Shown here one piece after another: positions 57,921 through 64,000 of a stretch of DNA of 64,000 nt (positions within the stretch are counted from its first letter, which is position 1; the number at the start of each line of letters is the position of its first letter). Source of the DNA: Pseudopedobacter saltans DSM 12145 (lineage in GTDB: Bacteria; Bacteroidota; Bacteroidia; Sphingobacteriales; Sphingobacteriaceae); contig NC_015177.1 in NCBI RefSeq assembly GCF_000190735.1, positions 248,001-312,000 on the forward strand, written 5' to 3'. The notes under the pieces are model-generated. The model searched no databases and had not been told where the DNA came from. It was given only the letters and a program-made list of their open reading frames with translations. The position numbers and the translations under genes are program-made.

Positions 57921-58035
57921 TAACAAATTTTTGCTTTTTAGTGTTTTTTAAAAGGTTATTTTTGCCGGAACTCATTAAAATCAAAAATTTTCGTAACAAA
58001 AAGCGACAGATTCGATCAAATACTAAAAAATATTC

Positions 58036-60516
58036 ATGAAGCGTTTTTATATCCTATCAGCTTTTTTTCTTGCTCTAAATCATTCTTTTGCGCAACAGGG
58101 CCCCAGTGGAGTAGCAGGAGCGCAAAATAGTATCGTAGGAAAAATTTCAGGAGTTATTATAGACTCATTAACTAAAACTCCGGTAGACTATGCTGCGGTT
58201 TCTTTATCTGCTGTAAAGCAAACTAAATCTATTAATGGTGCTTTGGCAGATGATAAAGGTGCTTTTAAATTAGAAAAGGTTGTTCCAGGGAAATACCGAT
58301 TAACTATTTCATTTATTGGTTATAATACAAAGATTATAGAGCCTATAACAACAACTAACAGTAAGCCTGATCTAAATTTAGGAACAATTATACTTGTCCC
58401 CAGCAATAAAATATTACAGGAAGTTGTAGTAGAAGGCCAGGCAAATATTATCGAAAATAAAATCGATAAATTGGTTTATAACGCTGAAAAAGACGTGGCG
58501 ATTTCCGGAGGGACAGCTGTTGATGTATTGCGAAAAGTACCTTTATTATCTGTAGATTATGAAGGAAACGTATCTTTAAGAGGAAGCTCAAATATCAAAG
58601 TTCTGATAAATGGAAAACCTTCGGGAACGATGGCGGGTAATATTGCGGATGCGCTGAAAGCTATTCCGGCAGACCAGATAAAAAATGTGGAAGTAATAAC
58701 TTCTCCATCTGCCAAATATGATGCGGAAGGAACGTCAGGGATTATCAATATCATTACCAAAAAGAATAATTTAGAGGGGATAAGCGGATCTGTAAATGCA
58801 GGTGTTGGAACCAGACAAAACAGTGGAAATATCAATCTGAATGCAAAAAAAGGAAGATTAGGTTTATATGCCAATGCTGGTGGGTATTATTCATGGCCAC
58901 AAACATCTATTATAACGTTTGATAGACAAAACACAAATGGTGATTACAACAAGCAGAATGGTGAAAGCACAACCGAGCGATTGGCAACGAACGGATCAAT
59001 TGGTGCAGATTACGATTTCAATAAATACAACTCTATAAGCTCCAATCTTAAAGTAAATTGGTTCCAGTTTAGTATCGATGGATTTAATGATAATAAGAAC
59101 AGTTTTGGAGGCATAGAAAATGCTTTTAAAAGAATGACGGATAATAAAAATAAGGTTATCAGCTTCGACTGGAATAATGATTATTCCCATAAATTTAAAA
59201 AAGAAGGACAGGAAATAACTTTTGCATGGCAGTTGAGCAGAAGTGAACTGAATAATGACTATAATTCGTTTATCGATCAGCGAGTGAGAAAAGAAATTGG
59301 CGCAAGCGATGCAATAAATAAAGAATCAACATTTCAGCTGGATTATACCCATCCGTTTAAAGGAATTACTTTAGAAACCGGAGCAAAGGCAATTATTAGA
59401 AATATAGACAATGACTCTAAAGTAGACAGTACCGATTTATCCGGAGGAAATAGAATCCCTGTTCCAAACCGAAATTTCATATATGACTATAATCAGAATG
59501 TGTTTGCTGGTTATGCTACTTTAGGCTTTACTGTTGCAAAAAACTACGGAATTAAGGGAGGTGCAAGATACGAGTATACCGATATAGATGGCAACGATGC
59601 TGGGAGCGGTACCTTTGCTCCTTTTAAAAATAATTATGGGAATTTTGTGCCAAGCATAGTAATATCAAGGACGTTTAAAAATTTCCAGACATTAAAGCTA
59701 AGTTATAACAAAAGGATTCAGAGGCCAAGTGTATTTTACCTGAACCCTTTTAGAAATGCTGCAGATTTTTATAATCAATCGGAAGGTAATCCACGTTTGT
59801 CGCCAGAGGTTTCAGATAATATCGAACTGGGATATTCACGATTCATTAAAACTACGGTAATCAATGCGTCTTTATATTACAGAAATACGCAGAACGTTAT
59901 AGAAAATGTAGTTAAACAAATAGAGATTGATGGAAAGACAGTTTCCTTAACAACTTTTGATAACGTTGGACGTAATAATTCTTTCGGGATGAATTTTTTC
60001 GGTTCTATTAGCCCGGTTAAGCCCCTCACATTGAGAGGTAACTTTAATGTCTACACTTATGATATCAGTTTGGGACAAAGTAGTGCAAATCTTTCCGGTG
60101 CAGAAAATAAAACCTATTTTATGTACAATGCATTTTTAAGCGGTACTTATGCTTTTTCTAAAGGTTTTACTTTCGAAACTTTCCTGATAACAAATTCGCC
60201 ACGAAGGACTTTTCAGGGAAAGAATCCATCATTTAACATGTGGAATTTAGGACTGAAAAAAGAATTATTCGATAAAAAAGGAAGTGTTGGAATTAATGTA
60301 ATCGATCCATTTAACAACAGAAAAAACTTTAAATCGGAAATTACAGGAGATGGATTTATCCAAACCAATAACTTCTCGATTCCTTTCAGATCAGTTGGAG
60401 TTAACTTTAGTTGGAGGTTTGGAAATTTGAAAGTAAACCAAAACAATAAGCGGGGAGTTAAAAATGACGATCTAAAACAAGGTGAAAGTAGCGGCGGAGG
60501 AATGGGAGGAAACTAA
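58036..60516 (+). CDS. TonB-dependent receptor, outer membrane beta-barrel family
   Basis: An 826-residue outer-membrane protein. The signal peptide MKRFYILSAFFLALNHSFAQ is followed by a CarboxypepD_reg-like domain (about 35-115, SGVIIDSLTKTPVDYAAVSL), a plug domain (VEVITSPSAKYDAEGTSGIINIITKK around residues 218-243), and a long beta-barrel of the OMP_b-brl_3 type. The barrel end FSWRFGNLKV is followed by a polar Gly-rich tail ending GGGMGGN. It has no SusD partner, so it is not a glycan-uptake system; the ligand is unknown. Confidence 0.93.
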   Translation: MKRFYILSAFFLALNHSFAQQGPSGVAGAQNSIVGKISGVIIDSLTKTPVDYAAVSLSAVKQTKSINGALADDKGAFKLEKVVPGKYRLTISFIGYNTKIIEPITTTNSKPDLNLGTIILVPSNKILQEVVVEGQANIIENKIDKLVYNAEKDVAISGGTAVDVLRKVPLLSVDYEGNVSLRGSSNIKVLINGKPSGTMAGNIADALKAIPADQIKNVEVITSPSAKYDAEGTSGIINIITKKNNLEGISGSVNAGVGTRQNSGNINLNAKKGRLGLYANAGGYYSWPQTSIITFDRQNTNGDYNKQNGESTTERLATNGSIGADYDFNKYNSISSNLKVNWFQFSIDGFNDNKNSFGGIENAFKRMTDNKNKVISFDWNNDYSHKFKKEGQEITFAWQLSRSELNNDYNSFIDQRVRKEIGASDAINKESTFQLDYTHPFKGITLETGAKAIIRNIDNDSKVDSTDLSGGNRIPVPNRNFIYDYNQNVFAGYATLGFTVAKNYGIKGGARYEYTDIDGNDAGSGTFAPFKNNYGNFVPSIVISRTFKNFQTLKLSYNKRIQRPSVFYLNPFRNAADFYNQSEGNPRLSPEVSDNIELGYSRFIKTTVINASLYYRNTQNVIENVVKQIEIDGKTVSLTTFDNVGRNNSFGMNFFGSISPVKPLTLRGNFNVYTYDISLGQSSANLSGAENKTYFMYNAFLSGTYAFSKGFTFETFLITNSPRRTFQGKNPSFNMWNLGLKKELFDKKGSVGINVIDPFNNRKNFKSEITGDGFIQTNNFSIPFRSVGVNFSWRFGNLKVNQNNKRGVKNDDLKQGESSGGGMGGN

Positions 60517-60543
60517 AATCCGAATAAAATAGAAATATGGTTG

Positions 60544-60577
60544 AAGCCTTCTTGATAAAATCAGGAAGGCTTTTTTA
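60544..60577 (+). terminator. terminator of the TonB-dependent receptor gene
   Basis: The arms AAGCCTTC (60544-60551) and GAAGGCTT (60565-60572), extended by TGAT/ATCA, are followed by TTTT. Confidence 0.9.
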
Positions 60578-60598
60578 TTACGCTCTGTAATCATTTCC

Positions 60599-60606
60599 TA
60601 TCTTTG
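60599..60606 (+). promoter_or_regulatory. -7 promoter box of the BtuF-like gene
   Basis: TATCTTTG matches TAnnTTTG and is followed by CAG, 20 bases before the ATG. No clear -33 element was seen. Confidence 0.5.
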
Positions 60607-60626
60607 CAGCATAAAAATATTTGATA

Positions 60627-61121
60627 ATGGAAATTTTAGGTGTATCCGAACGAAACGAAACATTAGCAGAAGAACTACAAGAAAGAGTTGATATTGTTGT
60701 ACATAAGCTAAAGTTCTTTCCGGATAAGCCAAAGATTGCCTTTATTTCTGATTTGAATGAGATTGCAGTTGCTTATGATGAGTCACTAAATGACATTGTG
60801 AGCAAGGGAGGTGGACATCTGATTTATGCTAATAGTTGGGAGAGTTTGCTTGATATGGACCCAGATATCCTGATTTTATCTTTAAATGGCGAAAGTATAG
60901 AAAGCAGCTTGCCAAAAGTTTCAGATCTTTTACAAATGCCGAATTTTACTGAATTAAAAGCAGTGAAGGGAAATAAAATTTTTATACTGCGGAACGATTT
61001 GTTGAAATCTGAATTAGCAGCGGAAAGAGTAGACGTTCTGGAATCGATTGCGGAAATTATTACTCCTAAATATTTTAATTTTGGCTTTGAAGGTAGCGCT
61101 TGGATTAACTTTGCAGTTTAG
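60627..61121 (+). CDS. BtuF-like substrate-binding fold, cytosolic, single lobe
   Basis: A 164-residue protein similar to the C-terminal lobe of class III periplasmic binding proteins (BtuF/FhuD): RPKIAFISDL-type strand, GGGHLIYANSWESLLDMDPDILILS and VKGNKIFILRND. It lacks a signal peptide and the N-terminal lobe, so it is not a normal ABC-transporter binding protein. An upstream TTG at 60621 would add two residues. It overlaps the convergent GNAT gene by 4 bases. A role in corrinoid or iron-chelate handling is only a guess. Confidence 0.65.
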   Translation: MEILGVSERNETLAEELQERVDIVVHKLKFFPDKPKIAFISDLNEIAVAYDESLNDIVSKGGGHLIYANSWESLLDMDPDILILSLNGESIESSLPKVSDLLQMPNFTELKAVKGNKIFILRNDLLKSELAAERVDVLESIAEIITPKYFNFGFEGSAWINFAV

Positions 61122-61648
61122 TTCTCGTGATTCATTACAATTTCCTGTTGCAATTTGCAAAAACCTAAATACAGTTTTTCTGAAATAGGATTTGGATAGC
61201 TTAAGATTGTTAAACTTAAAGGAGCATTGCCTTTTATAAAAGCGGGTTGGTAGTGCCTATATGTATTGTTCTTAAAGCCTACACGCTCATAAAACCGTAA
61301 ACGACGTACGCATGTTTCATCCTTAGGGTGTTCAATCTCAAGAATTATGGGGAGATCATGTTCGTTTATAAAGTCAGATAAAATAATATTTCCCAAGCCC
61401 TTACCTTGCCCGGATTTAGTAATTGCCAGATGCTCTATAAAAATAAAGTTGGGGAATGACCAATAGGCTAAAAATCCTTTTAAAGCGCCCTCTTCTAAAT
61501 AAATATCTAAAGAATATTCAGGTTTACTGAAAATTTCCGTTTGCTGTAAGACGTTGCGCTTTTCTTCTTGTGGAAAACTATCATTATATACCTGCCAAAA
61601 CTCATCAAAAAATGGGTGAGCTGCGTTGTTAACTTTTTGGATGTCCAT
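61118..61648 (-). CDS. GNAT family N-acetyltransferase
   Basis: A 176-residue acetyltransferase. The acetyl-CoA loop reads AITKSGQGKGLGNIIL (Q/R-x-x-G-x-G/A type), preceded by beta4 IFIEHLAI, and followed by EIEHPKDETCVRRLRFYERVGFK. The acceptor is unknown. The FMN reductase gene lies 8 bases upstream on the same strand, so the pair forms a unit. Confidence 0.88.
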   Translation of the reverse strand: MDIQKVNNAAHPFFDEFWQVYNDSFPQEEKRNVLQQTEIFSKPEYSLDIYLEEGALKGFLAYWSFPNFIFIEHLAITKSGQGKGLGNIILSDFINEHDLPIILEIEHPKDETCVRRLRFYERVGFKNNTYRHYQPAFIKGNAPLSLTILSYPNPISEKLYLGFCKLQQEIVMNHEN

Positions 61649-61656
61649 AAGAAAGA

Positions 61657-62181
61657 TTAGTACTTTATAAACTTGTCAATCTGTTGATTAACAAACTTAA
61701 TAGTGTCCTCATTAATGAAATTGCCCAAATCGTTTAAATCTTTATTGATATAAGTTAAATGGATTTTTAAGGGCATCACATTTAAATGAACGTAATTACA
61801 TACACCAGTAAAGTGGTCGATACCTCTGATATTTCCATATTTACCCGAAGACAATCCTACTAAAGCGGCTTTTTTATCATAAAAAGAAGCGGGAAAATCA
61901 CAGGCATCAATAAAAAGTTTTAGAATGCCAGGGAAACTGCCATTATATTCCGGTATTACAAAAAGAAATTTTTCGGCTTCATTGACTTTTTGTAAAATTT
62001 TTGTGAAAGCTTCACTTCTTTTTCCGTAAAGGTCTGTAGCTGCAAGATTTTCAGGCAAATCCGTTAACGACAAAATCTCGCTTTCATAGTTCTTTTCGGT
62101 CAGTATTTTCTGATAATATTTGGAAACTTTTAACGTATTACTGTTGAGTCGGTTAGTTCCTGATACTATTAAAGTCTTCAT
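61657..62181 (-). CDS. NADPH-dependent FMN reductase
   Basis: A 174-residue flavodoxin-fold protein. VSGTNRLNSNTLKVSKYYQ near the start is the FMN phosphate loop, FVIPEYNGSFPGILKLFID the conserved (P-E-Y-N) motif, and KKAALVGLSSGKYGNIRG the third FMN contact. It probably reduces FMN or quinones with NAD(P)H. Confidence 0.92.
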   Translation of the reverse strand: MKTLIVSGTNRLNSNTLKVSKYYQKILTEKNYESEILSLTDLPENLAATDLYGKRSEAFTKILQKVNEAEKFLFVIPEYNGSFPGILKLFIDACDFPASFYDKKAALVGLSSGKYGNIRGIDHFTGVCNYVHLNVMPLKIHLTYINKDLNDLGNFINEDTIKFVNQQIDKFIKY

Positions 62182-62334
62182 TTATGTGTATAAATCGTAT
62201 AAACCTGTTGAAATTGGTATTGTATAAATTTGTATCTTGTGCCCATCTGTAAATAGGGGTAGGATGCCCCGAAATTACGATTTTATATAATTGGGATTAC
62301 AATAAAAACCGAAGAATATAGCTTTATTGTTTAG

Positions 62335-63150
62335 ATGAGTAAAATAATAGCAATTGCCAATCAGAAAGGCGGAGTAGGCAAAACTACTTCATCTATAAAT
62401 TTAGCAGCTAGTTTGGCTGTTTTAGAATACAAAACTTTAATTGTTGATGCCGATCCTCAAGCCAATTCTACGTCAGGTATTGGGTTTGATCCAAGAACTA
62501 TTAAAACCAGTATTTACGAATGTATTATTAATGATGTAGATCCAAGAGAGGCTATAAAGAAAACCGACACGCCAAATCTGGATTTATTGCCTGCACATAT
62601 TGATTTAGTTGGTGCCGAGATCGAAATGATCAACCTTCATGAACGCGAATACAAAATGAAAGGCGTTTTGGAGAAAATAAAAAATGATTACGATTTCATC
62701 ATTATAGATTGTTCGCCATCTTTAGGTTTGATTACGATTAACGCTTTAACAGCAGCAAATTCAGTTATTATTCCTGTACAATGTGAGTATTTTGCTTTGG
62801 AAGGTCTTGGGAAGCTGTTAAACACTATCAAAATTGTACAAACAAGACTGAATCCTGAATTAGAGATAGAAGGGATTTTGTTAACGATGTACGATGTGCG
62901 TTTAAGACTTTCTAATCAGGTTGTAGAGGAAGTGCGCTCGCATTTCGAAGACCTGGTTTTTGATACAATCATAGCAAGAAATACAAGATTAAGCGAAGCA
63001 CCAAGTTTCGGAATTTCTGTCATCATGCATGATGCAAATTCAAAGGGAGCTATCAACTACCTGAACTTAGCTCGCGAGATTATTCAGAAAAATAGTATGT
63101 CGAAAGACACAGTGGGATCTATTAAAGACGCAGAGGAGAATAAGAAATAA
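62335..63150 (+). CDS. parA: chromosome partitioning ATPase ParA (Soj)
   Basis: A 271-residue ParA ATPase that segregates the chromosomal origin together with ParB. The deviant Walker A NQKGGVGKTTSSINLAASLA is at residues 8-27, with VDADPQANSTSG and IIDCSPSLGLITINAL (Walker B) following. The last 15 or so residues are a variable polar tail. The stop overlaps the parB start by one base. Confidence 0.97.
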   Translation: MSKIIAIANQKGGVGKTTSSINLAASLAVLEYKTLIVDADPQANSTSGIGFDPRTIKTSIYECIINDVDPREAIKKTDTPNLDLLPAHIDLVGAEIEMINLHEREYKMKGVLEKIKNDYDFIIIDCSPSLGLITINALTAANSVIIPVQCEYFALEGLGKLLNTIKIVQTRLNPELEIEGILLTMYDVRLRLSNQVVEEVRSHFEDLVFDTIIARNTRLSEAPSFGISVIMHDANSKGAINYLNLAREIIQKNSMSKDTVGSIKDAEENKK

Positions 63151-64000
63151 TGAGCAAAGACAGAAAATTTGGACTAGGAAAAGGCTTAGGTGCATTATTA
63201 AATGATACGCCGGAAGTACAGCGTAGTTCATATACGCAGCAACAGGTTACAGAAACTAATCCTGGCTCAGTTTCAGTGGGGTCTGTTAATAAAATTCTAA
63301 TCAATCAAATAGAAGTAAATCCTTATCAACCTCGTTTCGAGTTTGATGAAGAGGCATTACAGGAGTTGTCAGAGTCTATAAAATTACAAGGACTTATTCA
63401 GCCTATTACAGTTAGGAGAGTTGGAGATAACAGATATCAATTAATTTCTGGAGAGCGTAGGTTAAGAGCTACCAAAATGGCGGGAATAGAAGATATTCCG
63501 GCTTACGTTCGTACAGCCAATGACCAGCAAATGTTGGAAATGGCTTTAATTGAAAATATTCAGAGAGAAAACCTGAATGCAATAGAAGTTGCCTTGAGTT
63601 TCCAAAGAATGATTGATGAGTGTAGTTTGAAGCAGGAAGAACTTGGAGACAGGGTTTCTAAAAACAGATCTACAGTAACTAACTACCTTCGTTTGCTGAA
63701 ATTGCCTCCGGTAATTCAGGCATCTATCCGGGACAGCCAGCTATCTATGGGACATGCAAGAGCATTGATTAGCGTAGAGGATCCGGCAAATCAGTTATTT
63801 ATCTTTCAGGAAATTATAGATAAAGACCTTTCAGTTAGAAAAGTAGAAGAGCTAGTTCGGAATATCAAACAAAACGAACAGGTTAAGATAGAAAAAGGGA
63901 AGAAGGCAGAAGGTATTTCTTTTCAATATCAAAAGATTCAGGACGACCTTTCATCTAAATTCGCAACTAAAATCAAAATGAAAGTTGGAACTAATGGAAA
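63150..64000 (+). CDS. parB: chromosome partitioning protein ParB (3' end outside window)
   Basis: The first 283 codons of ParB. The N-terminus MSKDRKFGLGKGLGALLND is typical. The CTP-binding/ParB box is intact (NPYQPRFEFDEEALQELSES; ISGERRLRATKMAG; ENIQREN), followed by the HTH that reads parS (VSKNRSTVTNYLRLLKLP; MGHARAL). The reading frame is open at the window edge. No parS site of the usual palindromic form was seen in the window. Confidence 0.97.
   Translation, partial: MSKDRKFGLGKGLGALLNDTPEVQRSSYTQQQVTETNPGSVSVGSVNKILINQIEVNPYQPRFEFDEEALQELSESIKLQGLIQPITVRRVGDNRYQLISGERRLRATKMAGIEDIPAYVRTANDQQMLEMALIENIQRENLNAIEVALSFQRMIDECSLKQEELGDRVSKNRSTVTNYLRLLKLPPVIQASIRDSQLSMGHARALISVEDPANQLFIFQEIIDKDLSVRKVEELVRNIKQNEQVKIEKGKKAEGISFQYQKIQDDLSSKFATKIKMKVGTNG

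Noticed and set aside
62182-62334. parS site near parAB
   Set aside because: No palindrome of the GTTTCAC/GTGAAAC or GTTCCACGTGGAAC type was seen here or elsewhere in the window.

Overview
The window is chromosomal DNA of a Bacteroidetes bacterium, most likely in the Sphingobacteriaceae (Pedobacter-like). That placement is an inference. It rests on AT-rich genes with Bacteroidetes promoters (a TTG/TTTG -33 element and a TAnnTTTG -7 element, seen twice before the rRNA operon and before several genes), a single-chain glycyl-tRNA synthetase, a CarboxypepD_reg TonB-dependent receptor, and lineage families such as DUF3822 next to rsmD and DUF3098 next to uppP/ftsX. I saw no phage, transposon or CRISPR array; the window looks like core genome with a few accessory islands.

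Layout. 1-3.7 kb: a partial MFS transporter, a DUF4442 protein, a MATE exporter, a DUF3817 protein and methionine aminopeptidase. 3.7-8.3 kb: a minus-strand efflux operon (TolC, HlyD-type adaptor, ABC-2 permease), preceded by a perfect FNR-type box and a long degenerate 11-bp tandem repeat, then a Crp/Fnr-family gene. 8.4-19.4 kb: housekeeping genes (GlyRS, ClpB, PyrE, a Nudix hydrolase, CoaD, RsmD, a RecD-like helicase). 19.5-25.0 kb: a complete rRNA operon (two promoters, 16S, tRNA-Ile, tRNA-Ala, 23S, 5S, terminator) followed by an unexplained GC-rich stretch.

25.7-34.7 kb is the most interesting block: a heme biosynthesis operon, hemA - hemC/hemD fusion - hemB - hemL - histidine kinase - response regulator - membrane TPR protein - hemE - hemJ. 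It converts glutamyl-tRNA to protoporphyrin apart from the coproporphyrinogen oxidase step. The embedded two-component system and the gene order match what I recall of the Leptospira hemACBLKRE locus. The hemA promoter carries three direct copies of a TGACA-like word at 11-bp steps (TGACA-N6-TGACA-N6-TGGCA), the form I recall for the Leptospira HemR hem-box.

35-39 kb: an ECF sigma factor, a tiny unknown protein and uvrA. 38.9-47.8 kb: sulfur assimilation, with O-succinylhomoserine sulfhydrylase, OsmC, an Rrf2 regulator, a sulfite reductase with a C-terminal HEPN-like domain, a precorrin-2 dehydrogenase fused to a TSUP transporter, a plant-type APS reductase, and CysD/CysN. The set fits an APS (not PAPS) route: the reductase has the cysteines of an iron-sulfur enzyme and no APS kinase is present.

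47.8-64 kb: DMT and LysE transporters; a minus-strand ftsX-DUF3098-uppP-truB-ribF cluster; two small related lipoproteins; leuS; a TonB-dependent receptor; a truncated BtuF-like protein; an acetyltransferase; an FMN reductase; and parA/parB, the latter running off the window.
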